Below are positions 9,769 to 20,839 of a stretch of DNA of 64,000 nucleotides, one piece after another (positions within the stretch are counted from its first letter, which is position 1; each line of letters begins with the position of its first letter). The notes under the pieces are model-generated. The model searched no databases and was not told the origin of the DNA. It was given only the letters and a program-made list of their open reading frames with translations. The stretch spans positions 360,961 to 424,960 of the forward strand of contig NZ_JADKYZ010000005.1 of NCBI RefSeq assembly GCF_015354245.1, read 5' to 3'. This DNA is from Diaphorobacter caeni. GTDB lineage: Bacteria > Pseudomonadota > Gammaproteobacteria > Burkholderiales > Burkholderiaceae_C. The translations under genes and the position numbers were made by a program.

Positions 9769-11328
9769 ATGCAACTCAATCCCGCTGAAATTTCAGAACT
9801 GATCAAGAGCCGCATCGAAGGGCTGGCTGCTGGCGCTGATATCCGCAACCAGGGCACGGTCGTTTCCGTGACTGACGGTATCGTGCGCGTGCATGGCCTG
9901 TCCGACGTGATGCAGGGCGAAATGCTGGAATTCCCAGCAGGCTCCGACGGCCAGCCATCCTTTGGCCTGGCACTGAACCTCGAGCGCGACTCCGTCGGCG
10001 CCGTGATTCTGGGCGAGTACGAACACATCTCCGAAGGCGACACCGTCAAGTGCACGGGCCGCATTCTGGAAGTGCCCGTCGGCCCCGAACTCATTGGCCG
10101 CGTGGTGAACGCGCTGGGTCAGCCGATCGACGGCAAGGGCCCGATCAACGCCAAGATGACGGACGTGATCGAAAAGGTCGCTCCAGGCGTTATCGCGCGT
10201 CAATCCGTTGACCAGCCTCTGCAGACAGGTACCAAGGCGATCGACGCCATGGTGCCAATCGGCCGTGGCCAGCGCGAACTGATCATTGGCGACCGTCAGA
10301 CCGGCAAGACCGCCGTCGCGATCGACGCCATCATCAACCAGAAGGGGCAGGGCGTGGTCTGCGTGTACGTAGCCATCGGCCAGAAGGCTTCTTCGGTCAA
10401 GAACGTGGTGCGTGCTCTCGAGCAGGCCGGCGCGATGGACTACACCATCGTCGTGGCTGCCACCGCTTCCGAATCCGCTGCGATGCAGTACGTGTCGGCC
10501 TACTCCGGCTGCACGATGGGCGAGTATTTCCGCGACCGTGGCGAAGACGCCATGATCGTGTACGACGACCTGTCCAAGCAGGCCGTGGCTTACCGTCAAG
10601 TGTCGCTGCTGCTGCGCCGCCCACCAGGACGCGAAGCGTTCCCCGGCGACGTGTTCTATCTCCACAGCCGTCTGCTCGAGCGCGCAGCTCGCGTGAACGC
10701 CGACTACGTGGAAGCCTTCACCAAGGGTGAAGTCAAGGGCAAGACAGGTTCGCTGACGGCTCTGCCGATCATCGAAACCCAAGCCGGCGACGTGTCCGCT
10801 TTCGTTCCTACCAACGTGATTTCGATCACCGACGGTCAGATCTTCCTGGAAACCAGCCTGTTCAACGCCGGTATCCGTCCCGCCATCAACGCCGGTATCT
10901 CGGTGTCGCGCGTGGGTGGTGCTGCCCAGACCAAGCTGATCAAGGGCCTGTCCGGCGGTATCCGTACCGACCTGGCGCAGTACCGTGAACTGGCTGCGTT
11001 CGCGCAGTTCGCTTCCGATCTGGACGAAGCCACCCGCAAGCAGCTCGACCGTGGCGCGCGCGTGACTGAACTGCTCAAGCAGCCTCAGTACAGCCCACTG
11101 CCCATCAGCATGATGGCTGCGTCGCTGTTCGCAGCCAACAAGGGCTTCCTGGACGACATCGATGTGAAGAAGGTTCTGCCTTTCGAACACGGTCTGCACC
11201 AGTTCCTCAAGACCAGCCACGCTGGCCTGGTGGAGCGTCTGGACAAGAACCGTGCCTTCGACAAGGAAGGCAAGGACGAGGCCGAGCTGTCCCAAGCCAT
11301 CGCTGCGTTCAAGAAGTCGTTCGTTTAA
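9769..11328 (+). CDS. atpA: ATP synthase F1 subunit alpha
   Basis: A 519-residue non-catalytic nucleotide-binding subunit. The P-loop is [11 protein letters not shown], and the family signature [17 protein letters not shown] is present. The ATG at 9769 follows GGAAAG; an in-frame ATG at 9754 would add only five residues and has no ribosome site. Confidence 0.98.
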   Translation: MQLNPAEISELIKSRIEGLAAGADIRNQGTVVSVTDGIVRVHGLSDVMQGEMLEFPAGSDGQPSFGLALNLERDSVGAVILGEYEHISEGDTVKCTGRILEVPVGPELIGRVVNALGQPIDGKGPINAKMTDVIEKVAPGVIARQSVDQPLQTGTKAIDAMVPIGRGQRELIIGDRQTGKTAVAIDAIINQKGQGVVCVYVAIGQKASSVKNVVRALEQAGAMDYTIVVAATASESAAMQYVSAYSGCTMGEYFRDRGEDAMIVYDDLSKQAVAYRQVSLLLRRPPGREAFPGDVFYLHSRLLERAARVNADYVEAFTKGEVKGKTGSLTALPIIETQAGDVSAFVPTNVISITDGQIFLETSLFNAGIRPAINAGISVSRVGGAAQTKLIKGLSGGIRTDLAQYRELAAFAQFASDLDEATRKQLDRGARVTELLKQPQYSPLPISMMAASLFAANKGFLDDIDVKKVLPFEHGLHQFLKTSHAGLVERLDKNRAFDKEGKDEAELSQAIAAFKKSFV

Positions 11329-11346
11329 TCCGGACGAGGAACCATC

Positions 11347-13640
<2,294 letters not shown>

Positions 13641-13730
13641 TGAGCCTTGGCTGGCCGACGGCTCCATCGCCGTCAGTCAGCCAACCGCTTGAACAAGCCG
13701 TCGTTTTCCAACCTTTTCCAGGAGCCCAAC

Positions 13731-14147
13731 ATGAACACCATCCAAGTCGATGTGGTCAGCGCCGAAGAATCGATCTTCTCCGGCGAGGCACGCTTTGTTG
13801 CGCTGCCCGGTGAAGCTGGCGAGCTGGGCATTCTGCCCAAGCACACTCCGCTGATCACCCGCATCAAGCCCGGTTCCGTTCGCATCGAGCTGCCCAACGG
13901 CGACGAAGAATTCGTCTTCGTGGCTGGCGGCATTCTGGAAGTGCAACCCGACCGCGTGACCGTTCTGTCCGACACCGCCATCCGCGGCAAGGATCTGGAC
14001 GATCAGAAGGCTGAAGAAGCCCGCAAGGCTGCCGAGGAAGCCCTCAAGAACGCCAAGAGCGATGTCGATCTGGCGCGCGCGCAATCCGAACTGGCCGTCA
14101 TGGCCGCTCAGATCGCCGCTCTGCGCAAGTTCCGTCAGAAGCGCTGA
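13731..14147 (+). CDS. atpC: ATP synthase F1 subunit epsilon
   Basis: A 138-residue rotor subunit with the beta-sandwich N-domain ([29 protein letters not shown]) and a charged C-terminal helical hairpin that can inhibit ATP hydrolysis. The ATG at 13731 follows AGGAG. Last gene of the atp operon. Confidence 0.96.
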   Translation: MNTIQVDVVSAEESIFSGEARFVALPGEAGELGILPKHTPLITRIKPGSVRIELPNGDEEFVFVAGGILEVQPDRVTVLSDTAIRGKDLDDQKAEEARKAAEEALKNAKSDVDLARAQSELAVMAAQIAALRKFRQKR

Positions 14148-14192
14148 GCATTCGCGCACTTGGTGCGCGATCCGGACATTCCGGCTCAAAAG

Positions 14193-14224
14193 AAAGCCGC
14201 TTGAAGCGATTCAAGCGGCTTTTT
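14193..14224 (+). terminator. Intrinsic terminator of the atp operon
   Basis: A perfect 13-bp stem, AAAGCCGCTTGAA with TTCAAGCGGCTTT, encloses the tetraloop GCGA and ends in five Ts. Confidence 0.95.
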
Positions 14225-14442
14225 GCTGAGTGTCAATTGGAGACGCCAGGGCACGAAATGAAGAACATTGCGGACTGTGCACCGGATGGTGCAGAGACCC
14301 ACAGCGCTCGAACGGGTGTCTGCGATCAAAATAAGCATCAGAACAAGCACCTGTGCTGTTTCATATCTTGACAGTCCGATGACTTGCATTGGTTCATTAT
14401 TGGGATATTTCTCAGTGAGATGGCATTTAGTTGCATTGCGCT
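14225..14442. other. AT-richer intergenic stretch at the T3SS island edge
   Basis: No gene is supported here. Base composition drops visibly compared with the atp operon (for example ATTGGGATATTTCTC near 14400), which fits the boundary of an acquired island. The stretch leads directly to the first T3SS-type promoter motif. Confidence 0.5.
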
Positions 14443-14467
14443 GGAACTCGATCGAATGCGCTGTTAC
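14443..14467 (+). promoter_or_regulatory. T3SS ECF-sigma-type promoter, copy 1
   Basis: GGAAC (14443-14447), 15 bases, GTTAC (14463-14467) followed by TAA. It shares the GGAAC-N15-GTTAC-Y-N-A pattern with six other sites in the island. It drives the unrecognised gene starting at 14506; the expected start of transcription is near 14474. Confidence 0.75.
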
Positions 14468-14505
14468 TAATCTCGAAACCTCACTCGCCCTCAGCCAGCA
14501 AAAAC

Positions 14506-15093
14506 GTGATTGATTCCCTCCGACCTTCCATAGCGACACCGACTGATGCGCATCCCACTCTGGACGAGTTCCGGAACGCGGCAGCGCAGGGCAATGCCGT
14601 CGTCATGGGGCACGACGGCGAACAGTGGAAGGTGCTCGCGCAGGGGCACACGCCGTCCCAGCGCAGCGTGGCTTGGGTGGCGCCTGATGTGGATACGACC
14701 TCGGTTTTCATGGATGCGCTGAGCCGCTCCTTCTCGGCCGGGATCCAGTCGAATGTCGCCCGAGAACTCGGGCTTTCGCCCACGCCCGGCAAGCCGCTTT
14801 CGTCTCGCGTCGTGCAGCAGGCCATCGACATGGCGGAAACGTCGCAAAACGCCCTGAGCGGCGTTGATTTCTTTACGCAGATCAGTTGCAGCGCAAGCTC
14901 CAACAGCAGCGCGTTTCAGCGTGCCTGTGCCCAGTTGAGCATCTCGCCAGCCGATGTTGATGCCCAGCAGCGCCGTGAGATTGACGCCGTCATGGCGCGG
15001 CAATTCGAGAATGCCGCCGCCCATGGACAGTCACCGGTGAGCACGAAAACGGCAGAGACCTGGCTCACCGCGGCGCTTCAATCGCGTTCCTGA
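14506..15093 (+). CDS. Unrecognised T3SS-associated protein, candidate secreted regulator or effector
   Basis: A 195-residue protein starting at GTG 14506 just after promoter copy 1. No good ribosome site is seen, so a later start is possible. The N-terminus is rich in Ser, Thr and Pro (MIDSLRPSIATPTDAHPT), as in many type III substrates. The rest is helical and hydrophilic with no membrane segment. Its place next to the ECF sigma gene and its length recall Bordetella BtrA/BspR (191 aa), a secreted anti-sigma factor encoded in the same regulatory locus. I infer this only from position and size; an effector is the alternative. Confidence 0.6.
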   Translation: MIDSLRPSIATPTDAHPTLDEFRNAAAQGNAVVMGHDGEQWKVLAQGHTPSQRSVAWVAPDVDTTSVFMDALSRSFSAGIQSNVARELGLSPTPGKPLSSRVVQQAIDMAETSQNALSGVDFFTQISCSASSNSSAFQRACAQLSISPADVDAQQRREIDAVMARQFENAAAHGQSPVSTKTAETWLTAALQSRS

Positions 15094-15466
15094 GATGAGC
15101 GTCATGCGCGCTGCACGCGTGCATGGGACATGCGCCCAGTGCGCAACCGTCGCCTGTTACTAATTTTGGTCTGTTTTTTCCGCATTGCGAAAAAATCGCC
15201 ACAAATTACCCTGAATAGGTGACATACAAAATTTCACGCTTTCGATACGATTTGAAAACTGCGGCATTGTTATTAATCGTTATGAATCGTGAATCCATTG
15301 GGACAGTACACGGATTCAAGTGATTCGAATCAATGCTGGCGAATTGACGATGTGCTGCAAATTGGCCCTTGACCCTTGCGCTCCAGCGGCACACCTATTC
15401 ACCGGGGAGTCCCCCTGCGTCCAACGACGTGCGGGGCTCGAATCGAAACATGAGGGGACGTGGCAT
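15094..15466. other. AT-rich intergenic region before the sigma gene
   Basis: No gene is supported in these 373 bases. The stretch 15150-15330 is clearly AT-rich (TTGTTATTAATCG near 15270). CTGTTACTAAT at 15152-15162 repeats exactly the -10 half of promoter copy 1, but no GGAAC lies 15 bases before it. The promoter of the sigma gene must be in this region. Confidence 0.5.
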
Positions 15467-15571
15467 ATGGCGACAAGATGGCTTCAGAAGACGACTGCGT
15501 CGCAAGCTCGCGCGCGCCTTGAATCGTCCATTGCTTCCGAAGTGTTGAATGCCATCAGAAAGCGTGGCTGA
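15467..15571 (+). CDS. Small 34-residue protein coupled to the sigma gene
   Basis: A short frame, MATRWLQKTTASQARARLES and on to IRKRG, with GAGGGG before the ATG. Its TGA is one base before the sigma ATG, so translation is probably coupled. The peptide is basic and probably helical. It may be a regulatory upstream frame or a small sigma-binding protein; I recognise no family. Confidence 0.4.
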   Translation: MATRWLQKTTASQARARLESSIASEVLNAIRKRG

Positions 15572-15572
15572 C

Positions 15573-16142
15573 ATGTCCGCCCAACTTCAGTTCCCGCACA
15601 ACATGGTGCAAGAACCGCAAGACAGAGAGCTGCTGTTCCGCAATCTTGTGGAGAGCCACGGCAGTCGTCTGCACCGTTTCATCATCAAGAACATTGGCAA
15701 TCGCGACGAGGCGCACGACATGACGCAGCAGGCGTTTCTCGAGGCCGTACGCTCCTACGAGACATACCGTGGACAGTCGGAGCTGTCGACCTGGCTGTAC
15801 GGCATCGCGATGAATCTCGTGCGCAATCATCTGTCGCGAGCGCCGCATCGGCGCTACGAATTCGCTGATGAGTCGGAGCTCGCGCATGTGGTGTCCGAGA
15901 GCCTGACGCCTGAGCAGGCCATTGGACAGGCCCAGCATCTGCAGCATCTGAATGATGCGATGGCCGAGTTGCCCGAAAGCATGCGCGACGTGCTGCTGAT
16001 GGTGGCGGTGGACGAGATGTCCTACGAGGAAGCGGCCGTCTTGCTCACGGTACCCGTCGGCACGGTGCGCAGTCGCCTGTCGCGCGCGCGCTCCACGCTC
16101 AAGGCCAAGCTGCAAGCGCGCGGCGTGGTGCTCGACTTCTGA
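15573..16142 (+). CDS. btrS: ECF-type RNA polymerase sigma factor, probable T3SS master sigma (BtrS-like)
   Basis: A 189-residue sigma70-family protein with only regions 2 and 4. Region 2 covers about residues 22-95 (GNRDEAHDMTQQAFLEAVRS, then TWLYGIAMNLVRNHL). Region 4 covers about 120-180 (PESMRDVLLMVAVDEMSYEE, then VPVGTVRSRLSRARSTLK). It sits at the edge of a bsc-type T3SS whose island also encodes the phosphatase, kinase and antagonist of a partner switch, as in Bordetella btrSUWV. It probably reads the GGAAC-N15-GTTAC promoters. An in-frame ATG at 15549 would overlap the small upstream gene. Confidence 0.85.
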   Translation: MSAQLQFPHNMVQEPQDRELLFRNLVESHGSRLHRFIIKNIGNRDEAHDMTQQAFLEAVRSYETYRGQSELSTWLYGIAMNLVRNHLSRAPHRRYEFADESELAHVVSESLTPEQAIGQAQHLQHLNDAMAELPESMRDVLLMVAVDEMSYEEAAVLLTVPVGTVRSRLSRARSTLKAKLQARGVVLDF

Positions 16143-16306
16143 GTCCCCCGGTCGCAAGACGCGCTCCCGTTCAATACCCTGCTGTTTTTCCTGTCCATTT
16201 CTTTGCGCCTCACCTTGTACAGGCTGGATCCGGCAAGGCCGGGATGGCGCGGTGCGGAGGAGCTCCCGTGGGGGGGCTGTTCCGACCGCCGCATCCCGTA
16301 TCGATT

Positions 16307-18217
16307 TCATTGAGGCTGAACACCTGTCAGCGCCGGAACGCTCTCGGACGACGGTGCCGGAGCGTGCAGCGTTGTCGGCAGCATCTCCTGCGGGAAGGGA
16401 TCCTGGGTCTTCAGGGCATTCACGGCAACGCCGAGCTGAGGAGGCAATGACACTACCCGAGGCCGGATCATGAACAGGCGTTCGCGGATCTGGGAGTTGT
16501 TGGTCCGGTTGGAGAACAGCAAGCCAAGAATGGGCACGGAGCCGAGGCCCGGCACCTTCTCGACCGAGCTGGTGCGTGAGGTGCTGCGGTAGCCGCCGAT
16601 CAGCAGCGTCTGGCCTTCGCCGACGATGGCCTGGGTGCTCACGGTGCTGCGGCGCACGGTGGGCAGGGTGTCGACGGTAGTCTCCTGAATCTGTCCGTCT
16701 TCGATGTCCACATCGAGTTGAACGACCGGGCCTCCGTCACGCATCACGAAATGCGGCGTCACGCGCAGCGTGGTGCCTGCCGTGATGGGAGTGACCGTCG
16801 CGACCCGTTCGCCGATGGTGCGCACGTAGAAGGTCTCCGAGAGATCCAGCAGCGCTCCCGTGTTGTCCACCGTGAGTATCGACGGACGCGACTGGATCGA
16901 CGCATCGCCATTGGTCTCCAGTGCGCGGATGCGGCTGACGAGAAAGTTGCCGGTGTTCACCACCAGCGTGGTCGGGTCAAAGGTGGCTGAGCGGTTGATC
17001 CCGCCGACGATCAGGTCGTTGCCGTCGCCTGTGGGCGTCATGTTGCCGAAGCCGCCGACCGTGCCTCCCTTGCGGCCGGACCAGGCGATGCCCAGTTCGT
17101 CGAGGCGATTGGTGTTGACGTCGATGATCAGCGCCTCGATCTCGATCAGCGGCGTGGCTACGTCGAGCTGATCGATCAGCGCCTTGTATAGAGGAATGCG
17201 CTCGGGCGTGTCCTGCACGATGATGGCGTTCAGACGCGAGTCCGCCTGGATCGATGGAGCTGCCGTGCGCCGCATCCCCATCTGAGCGTTGCCGTTCTGT
17301 GCCCGAGCACCGTTGGCAGTCTGACCCATGCCGCTGGGTGCAGCGCCTGTCGCGTTGGCCGTGCCATAGGGCGACGCCGCCACTCCGTTGGCGGCACCGT
17401 TGCCGTTGGGGTCGAAATTCATGCCCGCGGTGTTGGCTGCGGCGGCCATGCCGGGCGACGAGGCCAGCATGTTGGCCACGGATGACATCGACGAATTGCT
17501 CACGCCGGACGATCCCGAGCTGCCCGCGTTGTTGATCAGATTGCGCAGCACCTGGGCCAGGCCGGGCGTGGTGATCTGCCGATCCCGGTACATGATGGTG
17601 CGGTCATCCACAGAGGCATGCTTGAGTTTGAAGACCGCCACCTGCTGGCCGCCGGCCGCCAGCGGCAGCGTCGCCATGGTCCGCTCGATCAGGCCGACGT
17701 AGGCCGGTGGGCCGGAGACCAGCGCCACGCCCTGCTCGGGCAGTTCTCCCCAGCCAAAGCGCTTGTCCAGAAGGCCGAGGCTGCCCAGAGCCTCTCGCAC
17801 CATCGCGATATTGCTGCTGCCCGACGAGATGGCCTTGGTGCTCATCTCCGTGGTGCGGCTCACGAACAGCGTGCCGGCGTGCGTGAACCAGTTCAGGCCA
17901 TACACGCTGCCGAGTCGGTCCATGAACTCGGTCGGGTTCTGCGCGTTGAACTTGCCGTTGATGTTGCCGCTGACTTCGGGAGAGGCCTCCAGCGCAAGGC
18001 TGAAGCTGCCCGCGAAATTGCCGAGCACGGTCCGCAGCGACTCGTTGTTGGCGTAGTAGCTGTAGGGCGCGTCTGCCCATGGTGGAGGGGAGGCTTGCGC
18101 GGCAGGCGATGCCAGCAGCATGGCGCAGGCCGTGGCCATGGCGCAGGACAGGGCTCTGGGCTTGCGCAAGAGGCTTTGCAGGATGGAGGGCGCGTGGTTC
18201 GTCATGGCGTCATCCAT
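16307..18217 (-). CDS. sctC: T3SS outer-membrane secretin
   Basis: A 636-residue secretin forming the outer-membrane ring. A signal peptide ends near AAQA (about residue 43). N0/N1 domains follow (SPEVSGNINGKFNAQ, LNWFTHAGTLFVS), then a Ser/Gly/Asn/Ala-rich loop (about 235-310), then the C-terminal secretin domain (DVNTNRLDELGIAW, QSRPSILTVDN, GEGQTLLIGGY, VPGLGSVPILGLLF). Last gene of the long minus-strand operon, starting right after the stop of the small chaperone gene. An alternative ATG at 18205 would remove four residues. Confidence 0.96.
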   Translation of the reverse strand: MDDAMTNHAPSILQSLLRKPRALSCAMATACAMLLASPAAQASPPPWADAPYSYYANNESLRTVLGNFAGSFSLALEASPEVSGNINGKFNAQNPTEFMDRLGSVYGLNWFTHAGTLFVSRTTEMSTKAISSGSSNIAMVREALGSLGLLDKRFGWGELPEQGVALVSGPPAYVGLIERTMATLPLAAGGQQVAVFKLKHASVDDRTIMYRDRQITTPGLAQVLRNLINNAGSSGSSGVSNSSMSSVANMLASSPGMAAAANTAGMNFDPNGNGAANGVAASPYGTANATGAAPSGMGQTANGARAQNGNAQMGMRRTAAPSIQADSRLNAIIVQDTPERIPLYKALIDQLDVATPLIEIEALIIDVNTNRLDELGIAWSGRKGGTVGGFGNMTPTGDGNDLIVGGINRSATFDPTTLVVNTGNFLVSRIRALETNGDASIQSRPSILTVDNTGALLDLSETFYVRTIGERVATVTPITAGTTLRVTPHFVMRDGGPVVQLDVDIEDGQIQETTVDTLPTVRRSTVSTQAIVGEGQTLLIGGYRSTSRTSSVEKVPGLGSVPILGLLFSNRTNNSQIRERLFMIRPRVVSLPPQLGVAVNALKTQDPFPQEMLPTTLHAPAPSSESVPALTGVQPQ

Positions 18218-18631
18218 TCAGACAGTCGTGATGGCCTTGGACCAGAAAGCCAGAGCGTTCACGAAATCGCCGATGGCTTCGTCGATCTCATGCGTGGAGT
18301 GGGTCGCTACGGTCTGCTGCAGCCAGATGGCGCGCTCGCGCTCGTCCACCACGCAGGTGCTGGCATGTTCTTTCATCATGCCGAGAGCCATCTGCGCGAC
18401 GCGAAGTATCAGCTTGTCGCGGTCGTTGCCGGGATCGGGCAGGGTTTGCAGGCGGGAAACGATGACGATGCCGCCTTCGGGCAGGGCACGCAGGCGCAGG
18501 CGATAGCGGTCATCCACCTGCATGTCGAGCGGATCGTTGAGGCGGAAATCTTTGCTGTCCAGACCGATCTGCGCGGAGTAGGCCTGCAGCAGTCGGGCGC
18601 TTGCGGGATCTGGCGGGGCGGTGCTTCTCAT
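18218..18631 (-). CDS. CesT-like T3SS chaperone, BscW position
   Basis: A 137-residue acidic cytosolic protein with the alternating strand-helix pattern of class I type III chaperones (DRYRLRLRALPEGGIVIVSR, then the helix DKLILRVAQMALGMMKEH). It lies between sctU and sctC, overlapping sctU by four bases, exactly where Bordetella has bscW. Its substrate is unknown; support of secretin or export-gate function is possible. Confidence 0.65.
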   Translation of the reverse strand: MRSTAPPDPASARLLQAYSAQIGLDSKDFRLNDPLDMQVDDRYRLRLRALPEGGIVIVSRLQTLPDPGNDRDKLILRVAQMALGMMKEHASTCVVDERERAIWLQQTVATHSTHEIDEAIGDFVNALAFWSKAITTV

Positions 18632-19686
18632 GCGAGTGGGTCCTGATTGTGTTGGTTCATCTGCTGCAGCAGGCGCAGCAGCTCGGCGACTGGTTCGACC
18701 AGCTCGGAGGGAATGTATTGACCGGATTCGGCCTGCGCAGTGAGCGCGCGCGCAAGCGGAATGTTCTGCATCACAGGGACGCCCGCTTCGCGAGCCGCCT
18801 GCATCATGCGTTCGGCGAGGGCACCTTCGCCCTTGGCGAGCACCACCGGCAGCGGGGTTTCATCCGCGTCATAGCGCAGCGCAACGGCATAGTGGGTAGG
18901 GTTGGTCACGACGACGGTCGCCTTTCTGGCACTGTTGACGGCGCCTTCCTGCATCATTTCCTGATGCAGATGCTTGCGCTTGTGCTTGATGTGGGGGTCG
19001 CCCTCCATCTCCTTGTATTCCTGCTTGACCTCGTCCTTGGACATCATCAGGCCCTTGCGGTACTGGTAGCGCTGCCATGCGAAGTCAGCCAGGGAGATCG
19101 CTCCGTAGGCGATGCCGATGTTGATCAGCATGGTCTTGAGCAGCGCGCCGACCACGCTGCCGAAGCCCGCCATGCCCGCATCGGGAATGCTGGTGAGAAT
19201 GGGCAGCGCATCGCGGATCAGAATGCTCAGCAGCGCTGACAGAAACCCGATCTTGAGCGCCGACTTGAGGAACTCCACGAAATTCTTCACCGAGAAGATG
19301 TTCTTCACGTTGGCGATCACGTTGAGCTTCTTGGCCGATGGCTTGAGCTTTTCAAATGCGAACAGAATGCCCACCTGCATCGTGTCGGCGAAGATGCCGA
19401 CGATGAGCACGATGCCGATGAACGGCAGCACCACCTCCGCGCATTCGCGCAGTGCCGCGTTCACGACGGTCTCGGCGGCCTGGGAAAAGCCCAGTTGCAG
19501 CACGGTGCCGGGCAGCAGCATGAGCTTGCCCAGACTCTCGACGATGGCCGAGGCGCTGACCAGCAGATAGCCGAAGATGGACAGGATCAGCAGCGTCTGC
19601 GTGAAGTCCTTGCTGTAGGCGACGTCACCCTTCCTGCGCGACTCGCGCAGGCGCTTGGAGGTGGGTTGTTCGGTCTTTTCGCTCAT
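18628..19686 (-). CDS. sctU: T3SS export apparatus switch protein
   Basis: A 352-residue inner-membrane protein of the FlhB/YscU family. Four hydrophobic helices (about residues 30-220) precede a cytoplasmic domain with the self-cleaving NPTH motif (VVVTNPTHYAVAL, about residue 264). Cleavage switches secretion from needle to translocator substrates. N-terminus MSEKTEQPTSKRLRESRRKG is the classic family opening. Confidence 0.97.
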   Translation of the reverse strand: MSEKTEQPTSKRLRESRRKGDVAYSKDFTQTLLILSIFGYLLVSASAIVESLGKLMLLPGTVLQLGFSQAAETVVNAALRECAEVVLPFIGIVLIVGIFADTMQVGILFAFEKLKPSAKKLNVIANVKNIFSVKNFVEFLKSALKIGFLSALLSILIRDALPILTSIPDAGMAGFGSVVGALLKTMLINIGIAYGAISLADFAWQRYQYRKGLMMSKDEVKQEYKEMEGDPHIKHKRKHLHQEMMQEGAVNSARKATVVVTNPTHYAVALRYDADETPLPVVLAKGEGALAERMMQAAREAGVPVMQNIPLARALTAQAESGQYIPSELVEPVAELLRLLQQMNQHNQDPLA

Positions 19687-19710
19687 GACGGCTGCACTCG
19701 TTTCGTGGGA

Positions 19711-20517
19711 TCAGGAAGAGCCCGCGCCCCACTGCTCGCGCAGGAAGGGCAGGATGCGAACGATGGCGAGAATCTCGTCCTTGCCGTACTCGAACAGCGT
19801 GGACGCGTAGAGCATCAGCACAAGCACGGCCAGAGCGCTCTTGATCGGCATGGCCATGAAGAACACTTGCAGCTGCGGCGCGAAGCGGCTCACGAGCGCG
19901 AGACCGAACTCCGAAAGGAACATCGCGACCAGCACCGGAGCCGCGAGCAGTACGGCCATGTGCATGAGCTGATCGAGCTGCTTGAGCATCAGCGGGATGG
20001 ATTCGGCGCTCAATGTGGGCGACCACTGCGTCACGCTCCAGTAGAGAAAGCTGTCGTAGAGCACGCCCAGCAACAGCGAGAACCCACCCGAGATCAGGAA
20101 GAAAACGATGAACGCCTGATAGAACATGATGCCCATGGGCGAGGAGTCATTGCCGGTGAGCGGGTTGAGCGTGGATGCGATGCTTGCGCCGCGCTGGTTG
20201 TCCACCAGAAAGCCAATGGCTTCGAATATCCAGAACGGAATCGAGGCGAGGTAGCCGATGACGAAGCCGACGAAGACCTCCTTCATGATCAGCACCGACA
20301 GCGCCACAAAGTTCAGGTTCAGATCCGACACATCGGCAGCCACCAGCGGCATGGCCATCACGCCAAGCGTTCCCGCGATGCCGAAGCGGATCAGCCCGGG
20401 CACCAGTTGCGAATTGAAGAGCGGCAGCACGATGAACATGGCAAGAATGCGCGGTTGCGTCAAAGCCAACGTCCCAATGAGCGTCTTGGCTTCTTCGTAA
20501 GTAACCGGCAGGTCCAT
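19711..20517 (-). CDS. sctT: T3SS export apparatus protein SctT
   Basis: A 268-residue inner-membrane protein of the FliR/YscT family with about six hydrophobic helices. It forms the export gate with SctR and SctS. Recognisable segments are RILAMFIVLPLF, GFVIGYLASIPFWIFEA and the C-terminal AVLVLMLYASTLFEYG. The start codon lies inside a GGAAC-N15-GTTAC motif described separately. Confidence 0.95.
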   Translation of the reverse strand: MDLPVTYEEAKTLIGTLALTQPRILAMFIVLPLFNSQLVPGLIRFGIAGTLGVMAMPLVAADVSDLNLNFVALSVLIMKEVFVGFVIGYLASIPFWIFEAIGFLVDNQRGASIASTLNPLTGNDSSPMGIMFYQAFIVFFLISGGFSLLLGVLYDSFLYWSVTQWSPTLSAESIPLMLKQLDQLMHMAVLLAAPVLVAMFLSEFGLALVSRFAPQLQVFFMAMPIKSALAVLVLMLYASTLFEYGKDEILAIVRILPFLREQWGAGSS

Positions 20518-20525
20518 GCAGTTCC
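20501..20525 (-). promoter_or_regulatory. T3SS ECF-sigma-type promoter motif overlapping the sctT start
   Basis: On the minus strand GGAAC (20525-20521), 15 bases, GTTAC (20505-20501), then TTA. The motif spans the sctT ATG at 20517, so a transcript from it would begin inside sctT near 20494 and could boost sctU, the small chaperone gene and sctC. Internal location makes it less certain than the intergenic copies. Confidence 0.5.
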
Positions 20526-20558
20526 ATCCTTTCGCGGGAAAAGCGCAAATCTCGTGCG

Positions 20559-20828
20559 TCAGCGGCCCATGTTGGGAATCGCGTCAAACAACTGCAGCGT
20601 GAAGTTGAACATCTCGCCGCCCACCCAGCGGGCCGTCAGCAGGATGGTGAGCGACACGGCAATCAGCTTGATGCCGAAGGACAGCGTCTGCTCCTGAATC
20701 TGGGTGAGCGCCTGGAACAGCGAGAACAGCGTGCCTACGATCGAGCCCACAATGATGGGAGGCAGCGACAGCCAGAGCACCAGATAGAGTGCCTGCGAAA
20801 AGAACGATACGACGTCAACCGTTTGCAT
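20559..20828 (-). CDS. sctS: T3SS export apparatus protein SctS
   Basis: An 89-residue protein with two hydrophobic helices (SQALYLVLWLSLPPIIVGSI and a second about residues 50-70), the FliQ/YscS layout. The family signature LTQIQEQTLSFGIKL links the helices. It starts 11 bases after sctR. Confidence 0.96.
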   Translation of the reverse strand: MQTVDVVSFFSQALYLVLWLSLPPIIVGSIVGTLFSLFQALTQIQEQTLSFGIKLIAVSLTILLTARWVGGEMFNFTLQLFDAIPNMGR

Positions 20829-20839
20829 GACTGGATACC

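Noticed and set aside
15152..15162. CTGTTACTAAT as a further copy of the T3SS promoter
   Set aside because: It matches the -10 half of copy 1 exactly, but the five bases at the -35 position are CCAGT, not GGAAC. It may be a degenerate promoter of the sigma gene but does not meet the pattern.
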